Source: Heterodera schachtii
Taxonomy: Eukaryota; Nematoda; Chromadorea; Rhabditida; Heteroderidae
Length of the DNA: 64,000 nt
Direction of reading: 5' to 3'
NCBI GenBank assembly: GCA_023374025.1
Contig: SIJG01000006.1
Span: 2,417,102-2,481,101 of the forward strand
Shown: piece by piece, positions 1 through 10,501 of the stretch
How positions within the stretch are numbered: position 1 is the stretch's first letter
Layout of the letters: every line of letters begins with the position of its first letter
The notes under the pieces: generated by a model
Databases searched by the model: none
What the model was told of the DNA's origin: nothing
Seen by the model: the letters and a program-made list of their open reading frames with translations, nothing else
Made by a program: the position numbers and the translations under genes

Positions 1-140
1 CGGCATTTTTTTCCGCGATCCACGCACGATGCGCGACAGCGGCAATTTGAATCCGCGATGCGCGACCCGCGACCGCGGGATTTTAAATCCGCGATGCGCG
101 ATCCGCCGCGGAATTTGTGACTCCGCGGCAATTTTGGATA
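1..140. repeat. GC-rich short-word repeat island
   Basis: A GC-rich patch in AT-rich DNA is built from degenerate copies of CCGCGATGCGCGA and related words (CCGCGAC, CCGCGGAAT). It is cut by the window edge. Comparable islands built from other words occur at 33990-34180, 55620-55750 and 57803-57961, and the last of these is a bounded element with target-site duplication. This one may therefore be the interior of a small non-autonomous transposon, but no ends are visible. Confidence 0.5.
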
Positions 141-976
141 AAATTAAAAAAAATTATTTATTGAAGCGATTGTTTTATATATAAAATTATTAAAGTAAGT
201 TTTCCTTTATGAAAAAGCAAAAGATTTATGGAAAATTGGTAATTTTTCCCAAAAAATTCATTTCAATTCCAAATTTTCACCTGTCGGAGCCGACAAAAAT
301 TTTTAGTTTACTTAAAAAATTTGCATAAAAAAAAAGGTCATTTTTTAAATTTAATTAGGGTCCGAGCCCCGCCCCCGTGACTCCAACAAAAGATAGCCCA
401 AAGATTTCTCTATTATTCAGTTAAATTTCGAAAAATTTTATTGAATTCAAAAAAGTTAGGGTCAAAATTGTTGAGTCTAAATTTTTCGGGCTTTTTTGAT
501 TTACAATTTTTGGAAACTTTAACCAAATTTTAAAAAAATTATAATATAGTAGAGGATAAATAGAGCTACTTTCCAATACCAAGTTTAATTAATTTAACTA
601 AGTTTAAGCTAACTTATGATGTATTATTTAGTAAATTAAATTTAAATAATAATTAAATTTAAATATTTCAATCATTGATACTTTTTGCAACTTCGCCCAC
701 ATTGAATTTTGTTCCTCTCCCTGTCACTTTTTCTTTCATTAGAATTAGCTTTTAATTTTTTTTCCACTTTCTGTTTTATTTTACAAATTTATTATTTCCG
801 TTTATTTTATGATGTTAATGATTTTTATTCACCAAAATTCGGGTGAATAGTCCGTTTATTCCATCATTTCTCAAACCAACAAAACTCATAGATAAAATGT
901 ACAGTTTATTTAAAAAAATATTAATTTAATTATTTAATGAAATTAATTCGATTCTAATATTTTAGAAGATTAAAAC
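141..976. other. AT-rich upstream region, nothing recognised
   Basis: About 0.8 kb of AT-rich sequence without coding exons, repeats with clear ends or RNA genes that I can recognise. It would contain the promoter and any trans-splice acceptor of gene A, whose signal-peptide exon starts at 977. I see no confident TATA box or spliced-leader acceptor. Confidence 0.4.
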
Positions 977-3900
977 ATGCATTTTCTTATTACCAGTTTA
1001 ATTATGTTTATTAATTTATCACACATCCAATTGTTTTGCAGTCAACCGTAAGAAAAAAAATATTATTTTTCCTATCTTTTAAAATTTAATTTAAAGTTTT
1101 CATTTGACGAATGGCACTGACGGAGAGAAGCTTATACAGTTTCGTGCCACAACTGAGACAGATCAAGCAATAAAAAAGCCTTATGGCATTAAATTTTGGC
1201 TTGCACAGGACGGGGGAATTTGTGACGGCGGGTGGGAGAATATATTTGAACTGTTATTGAATTAAAATGGTAAATAATTATTTAAATTGGTTAACTTTTT
1301 AGCGCATTGGGACATTTGTTGATTATTTTTGGAAAAAATTTAAAATAATACTATTGAAAAAATTTCTAAAAAATGAAAGAATGTTTTGGCAACATTAGTA
1401 TGTCTCTTCCAATTTCAGTATAAAGAAAGAAATTTACTTTTTTGACGCATGGTTAGTCGCCAACAATTTTGCTTTTAAATTTCAAAATGAACTAGGTATT
1501 ACATAAAGTGCCGAACATAGATTCCAATTTAATTTTTGGGTTTTCGGAGTGCCATCTCTGGGAAAGAAAACATTGGGGTCGGGAAGGAAATTTCCCAACA
1601 AAGTAAAAATGTTTCTATTAAATCTGAAATTGATAATGAATAGGCCAAATTTTCCTTTAATTTTTAGAAATGTTTTCATTTCATAATTTTTTCAATAATA
1701 TTTATTTGAATGGGAGTGTCATCGTCATCATGGATTTTCCAAATTTTAAACAAAATATGCTTTTTTGAGCCTCAAATTTATTCATTTATATCAATAGCTC
1801 TTGCTCGTATTCTGCAAAATTTATATAAAAAATCTTAATAAGGTAAACATCTTTGGCAAAATGACTAAAAATAGCCATTTTTGAGTATTTTGGACCTAAT
1901 TTTTATAGATCAACAAAGATTTTTTTAAATTTGCACTTTCAAATCGTAAAGAATTTTTAATTTATTGAGAAAAAAGAACTTATACTTTAAAAAATCGTTC
2001 GGCGAGATTTGTCATGCTCCATTGTTGAAACCCCAACAACGGATTATTTTTACAATTCTAAAAATTATTAATTTAAATAAATTTTTATTTATTAAATCTT
2101 TTAAATGTTATTCCGTATTTTTACTCTTGAGCATTAATGCTTTCTCTTGTTCTGAAATTGAAAAATAAGCTTTTGTTTTCGACTTTGCATGCTTAAGAAA
2201 TAAAAATAAATTTACTTTGGTTTTTATCTGAAATTAGGAAAAGCTTTATTAACGGGGCCCACTCTTCCATTCATTTTTTAATGAAATTTTTTTCCCGAAA
2301 AACTTTTGCAAATTTCCCACTGCAACCTTTAGGCTTCTGATCTGTTACCCGGCATTGCTTCAACTTGGTAATTATTTGGACACTGTGAACAATTTTAAAG
2401 TGAAAAGAGCATTCACAATTGATGACAAGAAAGTAATTAATAAATTTTAAATTAAATTGCCTACTAATTATTTATTTATGAAAAGGACGACATTGCCAAG
2501 GAATGTGCTGAAAAAATAGCCAAAAATGGCCATGAAAATGGCAAAATTCATTGGCATGGCATTAAACTGCGCACAGTGCCAATGCGAACGGACAATGGCA
2601 CAATTTCACATTGCATAATTAGACTGGAGGCGACAATTGCTTCACACCCGTTAGAAATCAAATTAATAAATTAATTTTTAAATATTTCTGAAAAAATTAA
2701 ATATTACCATCAAATTATGCTATTTATTTTAGAGAATATTTGCGTAAATTTTCAATTCTCTTCGGTGCAAATCAAAATGGTGAACGAAAAATTGCGGAAA
2801 AATCGAGTTGAGCGGGATCAAGCCGGAAATTCCCTGGTTTCGGTATGGCCCCCGGGAATCGGAAAAAATCCGATAGTAAAATACACAAATGACAAGAAAA
2901 TGCCGTCGCCGAAGGATACGATTGTGTGCCGTATCAAGAACAAAGAAAAATAGGCAAATAAGAAAAGTACGAATACAGTCTAAAACATTGTTTCGTTACA
3001 AATTACTTGGGTTTGGCATTTTATAAGCGAGGGCTGCACATTCGTTGAATATAAGCGTTTTTTCTTGTCATTCCTCGCATACGAATGCAGTCCTGTGGAT
3101 TATGGCACAATCGGCGCCCTTTTGGCGACGGCATTTTTCATGTTAAAATCAGAAATTCATTAACAAAAATGCAATAAAAATGATTTTTGTACGCGATGAC
3201 ATTTTTTGCCGACATGCTAAAAAAAATTTAAAAATTTTACACTAAATAAATCTGTCGAAAAATATCTCCCCGTCTCCATTTATCCCCGTCTCTAATTATC
3301 CGCACCTTTCTGGGGAGGTTGAAAATAAAACCCCCGGGGTTATAATTAGAGAAAAAAAATTATTAGTACATGGTGCCAAATAAGTCTTGTACCACTAATT
3401 TTTTGTTGTAAATTAAATTAAATTTTATTGAATTTTTTTGTTCGAGAAATAAATAGCAATGGTAAGAATGAGGGGTTTGAGTAAACAATTAGGAAAGGAA
3501 AATTTTTGAAAAAAATAATATATTTTTTAAAAATACATATACTACATAATTATTAATTCTGCTTTCTTTGCAGTTTTGCTATGGTTCAATGTCCTTAATA
3601 AACAGCCTAAAAATCACAAATTGTACGTTTTTCACGGAACAAAAACTAGGACCCGGGTACACGACCGGGTCCAAAAATACTCTGGTAAGAATGGTAACTA
3701 TTGGCAGGGCGCGACGAAAAATTCCGAGTTTGGTGAAAAGATACGCCACGGTTATCATAGCTGTTCATCCGATCAGCCTTTCTCGAATTCGTGGCCGTAA
3801 AACGTCTTGCGGCTTTTTGAGTGGACTCCGCACGCGCTGCTAGTGACACCTTTTGAACAAGTCCCGAAATGAAATTCGGTTCGCCAGCGAATCGATTGTT

Positions 3901-6900
3901 TCGTTTTGGCCCCGTTTAACTCCAACCATCAATTCGTCGAACGCGCCCAGACACCAAAGATCAATTATTAACACATCCCGACCCTCCAAGAAAAAGGCGT
4001 CCCCTGCCTTTCATGCTCATTCGGCATCCGATAGGTGGTGGGCGAGTTCAGCTTGTGCCAGCATCCGTCTTTGAACATTCCACGGTCGGGTTCTTTTCGG
4101 CGCTTTCCTCCGCGACAAAAAATTCTTTGGCCAAATTTTACGGCAGTCTCGCCTCGATGGAAGGGCGATTGGGACCGAAAGTCAGGGTGGTGATCGCATA
4201 GACCCAACCTCCCATTTGCCAACGAAGCGGTTGTTGGGCTGGCCTTCCCCCTACCCAATTTTTCAGTTGTCCCTAACTGAATTTGCCCATAATTTTTCCT
4301 TCACCAAACGCGCTTTATCGCCCAAGCAATTTCGCCGTTTTCCTTCCGCTGCCGCTGCTTCTTCCGCTCTCCTAAATTCTCAGAGGCATTTTGGATTGTT
4401 GCCTTCTCCACCGTTGTGTTCTTCTGTTGCCGATGTTTCTTATTATGTTTCTTGGTCCTAGTGCCACTTTTTGGGCCCGACTCGTACTTTCTCCTTACTC
4501 CAAAATTTATCGGTGTTTTGTCCAAGGTTTGGCCACCAACAACAATTTGACTTTCTACCACATCTTTTCTATTGGATCTGATCTTGTCATGGGACACAAA
4601 TGTTTTGAAAACGATTAAAGGCGAATTTTCGGGGTTCGGAGCTGGTGAAAAGTCGACAATGCGGCAGTTCACTGCGTTAAGCATTTTGAAGCCTAATTGG
4701 TCCATGGCATTTGCGCCGAAAAGCAAATCATAGCCAAATGTCGATTGGGCCACAAAAACACGGATTTTCGCTTCTAATGGTCCTCTCTGAATTGGCAAAG
4801 CAACAATTCCAAAACATTTCACTTCCTTTCCATTTATGTCGATGATCCGGCTTTCAGAGCGGGTGACGATGTCCTTTTGACTTACTTTGTCCATGATTTC
4901 TAAGAAGAATTTGGCCGAAATCAAAGAAATTTGGGAGCCACCGTCGAGCATTGCATCCATTTACGTCCAAACACCGAAACTTTGGCTGCCAAAATTTTAC
5001 CAACTGGCGAGCTTTCTTCCCAAAATCTACCCTTTTCCTACTCATTCGTTGTTTTCGAAAAGAATTTCTCAATTTCGGATCGGTGTTCCAAGTTTACCGC
5101 TCCAACAAAGTAATTTCCCTTATTCGGTTGTTCGTCATTTTCCTGATCATTGAAATTTCGACGATCGGAGATTGCAGTTTTTACTGTTCTGATGCGTCTG
5201 ATGTGTCGGCTGTGAATAGCAATTCCAAAAAGTGTCCAACTCGTCCGCAATTATAGCAAACGATACGCCTTCTTTGATTTTGGAAACAGCCGTTGTTTTG
5301 GCTGCTTCGCCAAGAATGTCGTGCCGCATTTTGAACTGCCTCGGCCCGTGCCGCTTGTGCGATGAATTGGTCGAATGTAGCTCCTGGTTTACGTGTCATT
5401 TCCAAAGTGGTCGCTAATTCCGAGTTAGGGAGGGCCCTAATGAAATGCATGGCGGAGTATTCGTCGTACAATTCTTCTGTAAGGCCTGGATATGCACAAC
5501 TGACCAACCGCGAAACACGTTCGCCGAGCTGATCAATGCTTTCATTCGGCCGAAGCCAAGAGGATTTGGCTGTGTCCGCAGAATCGGTGATTGTTGGGCC
5601 GCTTCAAAGTTTGGCCTTTCGTTTTCTCCGCGGCACATGTTCTGATTGTCTCTCGCCAAATCTGCACTTCCCTTTTGTCTCATCATTACTTGAAGAAGTC
5701 GATGCCGAATTTCGTTTTCATCCATTTCGGTCCCATCGTTTTCGTTGGCGAATTGCACATTTCCTTCGTGTACAATTGACGAATTGGTCCGGCGAATCTG
5801 ATCGAAGTTGTGTTCGGTCATCCCTCTAAGCGGCGGCGATAAAATTCGGCGTTTCGAAGTCCAACAGTTCGCAACAATGCGTTATCAGTGGGACGAAATT
5901 CGATGAATCGCTACAATGCGTTAAAATTCAGAATCGCAGCAATTCGTTTGTCTTATCAGCAGCGAAGGAAAAATGCAGAACCGCAGCAATGCGTTAGTTC
6001 TGGTCGGTTCTCCAAATTGGCTTTTTCTCAAAGGTCCAAAATTTCACAATGCCCGTACAGCTAACTCTTCGCCAGAAGCGCCACGTGCTAAATAAAGCTG
6101 TTGGGGTCGGGTCCAATTCACTGCTTTCCTCAACAAATATTTCCAAATCGGGGACAAATCACTTTTATTAAAACAGCAACAATAAAATGGGGGAAAGTCC
6201 GAGGAAAATAAATGTCCACAACAATATAAAAAGTGTACTTCCAACAGAATGAATTGAAGGGAAAGACGGGGGAACATATTCTGCTGGGAAGGGAATGGCA
6301 AAATATCGATAGATGAGAGACAACAATGACAGACAATTAGACAAAATTGGGAAGGGATACTACAATTAAAACAAAATAAAACACCAAAGATCAATTATTA
6401 ACACACTGTGCGGCCGTACACTTTAGTTTCCACCGCACAGATGCGCTTTTTGTCGGGCCACTCCGATGTTAAGCACCAAACTTTTTAAAGAAGCGTTTAA
6501 CGCATCACTGCCTTCAGAACCATTCAATCGGGAATCTTTTCCAGTACCAGATGAAATTCGAAGCTATGCACAACATCGAAATTTTGGTTGTAGTTGGTGA
6601 ATTTTGTTGGGCTGAAAACGCCGATGCTCAAAATTTGGCGATGGTTAAGTTGGCAATGAATGACGCTCTGTGTCTCCAAATTCGCAGTTATTTATAACCC
6701 GAAAATGTTTGACCCCCTCTTCCGAAGAAACCAAAATATGTACCAAATATGTAAATAAAATTTTTAAAATGGTTATTTTTTGGGAAAAAATTCCTCATAA
6801 AAGATGAAATAGGCACAAAATGCCATAAAAATGACCTAAAGTTTAGAATCACTTTTAGTATTTTAAAAATTACTTATTTTTTAAGGAAACATTTTCAAAA

Positions 6901-7402
6901 TTATTTTTTCAATATATTAAAAATTCTCAAAATATATTTAAAAAATGAAATATATACAAAAAATTTCCCCAAAATTTTGGATTTTTGAGGATTGATTTCC
7001 AAAAATTATTTCCGTAAAAGCCCTCAAATATGTAAAAAATGAAAATATATAAGAAAAAAGTCTAAATATGTACCAAATATATAAGAAAATCCTGAATTTT
7101 GTGGCTTCAGCAAGTCCTGGTCCTGGTTTTGCCTAAATTCCCGGTCCCGCTCAACTCCGCTTAAAAATTTCTAAATATCAAATTTGGGTTTTAATTTTTC
7201 AGAAAATTATTCATTTACTTCGGATGAGCGTGCCATTGAAAATGATTTTGTGGCAAATCATCATCAAAATGGCATTGCGTTTTTGGCAGATTATGCCGCA
7301 CTTTGGTTGCTCGGGTTGGACATGTTGCCAACGTATAACAAACAAGAACAGCATATTAAGTTGTTCATTAATCGAAGTTGCAACTGCACCATGGAAGCAT
7401 GG
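977..7402 (+). CDS. Gene A exons 1-6: signal peptide and conserved N-terminal module
   Basis: ATG at 977 opens a hydrophobic leader (MHFLITSLIMF...) ending near a Cys-Ser-Gln stretch, a plausible cleaved signal peptide. Exons 977-1047, 1097-1231, 2333-2432, 2486-2649, 2733-2806 and 7203-7402 join in phases 2, 2, 0, 2, 1. Each has a partner in gene B with the same phase. Shared words include CDG/CDDG at the end of exon 2, IAKECA in exon 4, LRKFSILFG in exon 5, and WLLGLDMLP with a CNC motif in exon 6. I recognise no known domain in this first half, which has about 230 residues. The ATG is chosen because it precedes the only leader-like segment in frame and mirrors gene B. The intron 2807-7202 is swollen by LTR-element remains. 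Confidence 0.7.
2950..3645. other. Intronic AT-rich DNA of gene A
   Basis: Part of the 4.4-kb intron between the exons ending at 2806 and starting at 7203. It is AT-rich with scattered GC words such as CCCCGGG, and I find no exon, repeat end or RNA gene in it. The sequence at 3640-3680 carries an ACCCGGGTACACGACCGGGT word that recurs in altered form near 54040. Confidence 0.35.
3646..3950 (-). pseudogene. Ty3-like gag fragment
   Basis: On the minus strand, two pieces match the Gag of the element at 9893-17824. The piece around 3950-3860 reads FDELMVGVKRGQNETIDSLA, against FDQIMTGIRRKNDEDLDSLA in that element. The piece around 3849-3720 reads AARAESTQKAARR against AARAEATQRATRR. The Gag between them is deleted. 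The fragment begins immediately after the first 25 bases of an LTR (3975-3951), so LTR and gag are abnormally joined. Confidence 0.65.
4301..5821 (-). pseudogene. Gag and protease remnants of the deleted Ty3-like element
   Basis: From 5821 downward the frame carries MDENEIRHRLLQVM, like the Gag start of the element at 10502. It then runs out of frame into AYPGLTEELYDEYSAMHF and FDQFIAQAARAEA, and a single zinc knuckle beginning CYNCGRVGH whose last Cys is lost. A separate frame (4960-4301) holds the retropepsin-like segment MLDGGSQISLI followed by an IIDINGKEVKCFG stretch, both matched in the larger element. The protease active site is D-G-G instead of the usual D-T/S-G. No reverse transcriptase remains. 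Confidence 0.65.
6084..6405 (-). repeat. 5' LTR of the deleted Ty3-like element
   Basis: The LTR is bounded by TGTGTTAATAATTG at its outer end and by a TGGCGC-type primer-binding site at the inner end. It has an AATAAAAG poly(A)-like signal at about 6170 in minus-strand sense. The first 25 bases recur at 3975-3951 after a purine tract, which fixes the outer end. It resembles the LTRs of the element at 9893 only at the first bases (TGTG-TAAT). Confidence 0.6.
6406..7202. other. Intronic AT-rich DNA of gene A
   Basis: The last part of the large intron before the exon at 7203. Bases 6406-6720 are of mixed composition and may be further element debris. Bases 6720-7120 are AT-rich with repeated ATATGTACCAAATATGTAA-type words. 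Bases 7100-7165 carry a GTCCTGGTCCTGG / CCCGGTCCCGC word pair similar to the one at 55620-55750. No exon is seen. Confidence 0.4.
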
Positions 7403-7605
7403 GTAATTAATGAATTAATTAAACGGGGATAATTAATTCATTATAATTTTCACTTCTAAAAATGACTTATTTAAATCAAAAATAATACGCATGAGAAAAA
7501 AATGAAATAATTTTATTTACATTAATAATTACCTAATAACTATGAAAGGTTGTGTTCAAGTTGAACAATTACGGATGTTTCACTTTGATCACATTTATAT
7601 TTCAG

Positions 7606-9317
7606 TTTATTCAACCCTCTGGTTCCGTTAGGCCATCCCTTCCGAAAATGCTATCCGCCGGTTCGGCATCTTGTCCACCCAAATTAACTGACAAAGTATT
7701 TCCGACCAACTTAACCAATAACGGTGAAAAGCAACAGATGATCACCATCAAAGCATTGACTGATGCCAAAATCAAAAGTATTTTGGTCGAACTTTTAAGT
7801 GCCAAAAAGGGTAAACGATCAAAGAATAATTAAAGAAAATAAGTAGGAAATTAATTCGGCTCTAGTGCACTTTATGAGTCCAATCGAGTTTTATGAGTCC
7901 AATCAATTGGCAATACCTGGTTTTTATACAATAACTTTGTTCATGTTTGAACAAACCCTATCTTTTTGGTAGCATTCGAAAGCACAAAGTCTGAATAATG
8001 TAATAATACGAGAAAACAAGAGAATTCTAACATTTCAAGAAAGTTACAAACCAATATAATCAACAATTACTTAATTAACCAGATACTTTTTTCGTAATTG
8101 CCTAAACATTGAGATTTTATATATTTTAGCTTCGTTAGACTTTGTGCTTTCGAATGCTACCAAAAAGATAGGGGTTGTTCAAACATGAACAAAGTTATTG
8201 TATAAAAACCAGGTATTGCCAATTGATTGGACTCATAAAGTGCACTAGAGCCATTAATTAATTCAGGCAGTGAGTCCAAAACAGAAGCGGAATTTAAAAT
8301 TGGAACGGACAGCGATTTAGAAGTCATTTTGCCAAGGGTAATTAATTAATTTAATTAATTAATTAAATGCACTAAATTAGTATTTCATTTAGTTGTCAAA
8401 ATCAATTCGAAGTAAAGGCGTACGATTGGCAAATGGCATTTACGTGCTAAACTTGGACATTGTGTTGACCAAGCGTTGCTATTTGCTCAGAATGAACGGG
8501 AATAAGTTGGACAGACCGATTTGTCCATTGAGAGGCTTTCCATTGGAGGAGATCAGTGGGATAAAGGTGAAACGAATGGACGAGACCCATTTTTTCTGCC
8601 ATCATAACTTTAAGGCTAAACTCAGTTATCGAGTCAGCTAGGTAGGGGTTTAGTTTTTTTTTTTCATTTTTGCTTATTACATTTTGAAAAAATTTCAAGT
8701 ATATATACATCTAAAATCACTAACCCTCATTTTTTCATTTATTGTATTTTTTTTTATTAATCAGAAGGAATTTTTGGTTAAAAATATTTCAGAAACAAAA
8801 AAAAATTAATTTTTTTGTTAACAAATTTTCACAAAAATTGACAATTTTTGAATTAAATTTTGAAAATATTAAATTTTTAATACATTTGCTAACATTTTTT
8901 TCTATTAGTATAGCGTTTAGTGGAAATAAGTAAAAAAAAAAAATTGAGTCGTCAACCGAAATAGAACCCATGACAAAAAAAGAACAAAAATGTGCTGAAT
9001 CTATATTACATATGTTAATCAAAACTATTTTTTAATTAAACAATTTTGTTAAAAGTAAATAAGAATTCAAATTGAATAAAAAAATTTCCGTTTCTCTCAC
9101 AAAATGAAATTCTTAGGGGTCGTATTTTACATGACACCAACGCGTGGTAACGGGTCGCACATCCGTGTTCTCTTTTATGGGTCTTATCAAGCTCCACTTT
9201 TTCTAATTTTCCCATGTTTAATTTTAAATTCCTCTATAGGTGCAAGGGCAAATGTTGCTTCTTGGAGATCCGCTAGTGAAACAAAATAATGACGGGACAA
9301 AATTCATTCAAGAAGAG
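7606..9317 (+). CDS. Gene A exons 7-10: galectin-like domain
   Basis: Exons 7606-7810, 8267-8337, 8393-8566 and 9240-9317 join in phases 1, 0, 0. They encode about 175 residues with the strand order of a galectin fold. There is an ITIKALTDA segment, then FKIGTDSDLEVIL, then a GIYVLNLDI strand, a MNGNKL turn (the galectin NG turn), and a final ISGIK-VQGQMLLLGDP strand pair split by an intron. Gene B has the same exons with the same phases. Strict sugar-contact motifs (HxNPR, WGxEER) are not evident, so sugar binding is an inference. The 9240 exon ends with FIQEE before the GT14 exon. The frame also runs on past 8566 to a stop at 8641, but the donor AAG/GTGAAA at 8567 sits exactly where gene B splices. 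Confidence 0.6.
7857..8252. mobile_element. MITE with about 125-bp terminal inverted repeats
   Basis: The left end (7858, GGCTCTAGTGCACTTTATG) is inverted at the right end (8252). The arms are nearly perfect for about 125 bp, apart from a 19-bp internal duplication (TTTATGAGTCCAATC word) in the left arm. ATTAATT flanks both sides (7850-7856 and 8253-8259), consistent with a target-site duplication, with one extra C on the left. It has no coding capacity. It fills most of the gene A intron 7811-8266 and ends 14 bp before the splice acceptor. Confidence 0.75.
8642..9239. other. Intronic AT-rich DNA between lectin-like exons of gene A
   Basis: A long AT-rich stretch with A and T runs (8650-9100). 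Around 9110-9180 there is some more balanced sequence that includes a short in-frame ATG but no matching partner in gene B. I treat all of it as the intron between exons 8393-8566 and 9240-9317. Confidence 0.4.
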
Positions 9318-9371
9318 GTAAATCTTAGCTGATTCATCCCTAATAGAATAATTTAAAAAATTATAAATTAG

Positions 9372-9650
9372 CCGCCCGAAATACGTTTCGATTGGTGGGC
9401 TCTTCCGAAGGGAAGTGAGCCGTTGGACTGTGCTCTTTTGTTTGCCAATGACGAAGAATACATTGCTCAAATGGTTAATCAACGCATCAGTCGTGATGAG
9501 GATCCGGCTGAAAATGAGTTGGATATGTCCTGCAAGGCAATTCAAAGTCAAAACCGATTTTGGCACGGTGCGAAGGAGGACGAACAGGGGAAGAAGGATG
9601 AGAACGAGCATGCCAATTACCCAATGGCACAAATTCGAACAGTGTACAAG
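9372..9650 (+). CDS. Gene A exon 11: start of GT14 domain, GC donor
   Basis: The exon starts after an ATTAG acceptor and encodes 93 residues. They include LDMSCKAIQSQNRFW and NYPMAQIRTVYK, the conserved entry of GT14 (core-2/I-branching type) domains, where family members carry xLDMSCxAI and PLAxxRxVYKDY. The next recognisable exon (17994) begins DYVMVELEF, completing the VYK-DY motif in phase 0. The donor is therefore AAG/GCAAGA at 9651, a GC donor with otherwise perfect consensus. Confidence 0.75.
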
Positions 9651-9892
9651 GCAAGAAATGGGCAAATTTGGTCTTACATTTCCATGCCTATTCTTTGTGT
9701 TTCGGATACCTATTCTCTCTTATGTTTCGAATTATGAGGTCAACTCTCGATCCCGGCAGATGAAAGACTTTCAACGCTTTTTCATGTGTTATGTTTGTGA
9801 AGCAGGCGCTGGCTGAATTGGAAACCCAAAAAAATTTTGGATTTCCAAATTTCGAGTTTTAAAAATTTTCAGAGTCCGCTTCTGGCTCATAA

Positions 9893-10194
9893 TGTGCTAA
9901 TTGACTTCATTTCAATTTTAAATTATTTATTTCTATGGCGTTTCGTATATTTTTAAGAGACTCAATATATATTTTGTTATGTTTTGTGTTGTTGTTTTAT
10001 GATTATTAATTTTGGAGAGAAATTGTGCTGGATTATTTTATTTTGTCTGTCGTCGCTATTTATTTTGTTTCGAATAAATTTAATTGTGTTTTCTTTTGTT
10101 TTGTGAAAACAGGTCGCAGAGAACTGTTGGCATTCGCCGTTTTTGACATTTGAATTGGTAAAAGACCGACAAATTTGTTATCAATTTTCAACTT
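9893..10194 (+). repeat. 5' LTR of element A
   Basis: This 302-bp direct repeat begins TGTGCTAATTGACTTC and ends TTTTCAACTT. Compared with the 3' copy it has one extra T near 9955 and an extra AT near 9970. It carries an AATAAATTTAATTGTG poly(A)-like stretch near 10074. The sequence after 10194 begins GGCGCTCC, the primer-binding site. Confidence 0.9.
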
Positions 10195-10364
10195 GGCGCT
10201 CCTGCAACAAAAGGTTGGCTTGCTTAGTGACGACTAAACGGAAAACTTTTACGTCGGCCATATAAGTTGCGATAATCCTCGTGTTGGATTTTGGATTTTA
10301 TCTACATTATTATACTCTCGACATTATCATTTTTCTGTCCTCGTGTTGGACTCTTCATGCATCT

Positions 10365-10495
10365 CACCGAATTATAAAGCACTCGTGTTGTGCTCTTCAA
10401 GATTCTCCGATAAAGCACTCGTGTTGTGCTCTTCAAGATTCTCCAATAAAGCACTCGTGTTGTGCTCTTCAAAATTCTCCAATAAAACTCGTTTA
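10365..10495 (+). repeat. Three tandem 33-bp repeats in the leader of element A
   Basis: Three near-identical copies of a unit built around AAGCACTCGTGTTGTGCTC and TTCAAGATTCTCC lie between the 5' LTR and gag. Each unit contains a short inverted repeat (GAGCACAACACGAGTGC on the reverse). The position fits a packaging, dimerisation or translation-control leader. The stretch is open in the gag frame, but repeat sequence ahead of a good ATG at 10502 suggests it is untranslated. Confidence 0.7.
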
Positions 10496-10501
10496 AAAAA
10501 G

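Larger units (their letters stand above)
3951..6405 (-). mobile_element. Internally deleted Ty3-like LTR retrotransposon
   Basis: Reading on the minus strand, the order is a 322-bp 5' LTR (6405-6084, starting TGTGTTAATAATTG), a primer-binding site beginning TGGCGCTTC at 6083, leader, gag pieces (about 5821-5180), a protease-like region (4960-4301), unrecognised sequence, a purine tract ending near 3976, and the first 25 bases of the 3' LTR (3975-3951). RT, RNase H and integrase are missing and gag is frameshifted. It is a relative of the complete element at 9893-17824. It sits antisense in an intron of gene A. Confidence 0.7.

Noticed and set aside
6450..6520. Possible second 5S-like sequence (CCACTCCGATGTTAAGCACC)
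   Set aside because: Only a short word resembles 5S. No helix I ends or internal promoter blocks are present.
8567..8641. Read-through end of gene A at the stop at 8641
   Set aside because: Gene B splices at the exactly equivalent position (AAG/GTGTTG after NQIK), and the next exons of both genes complete the lectin-like strand. The read-through is likely intronic.
10343..10501. In-frame upstream start of the element A Gag
   Set aside because: The segment is made of the leader tandem repeat. ATG 10502 directly precedes Gag-like sequence and is the simpler start.
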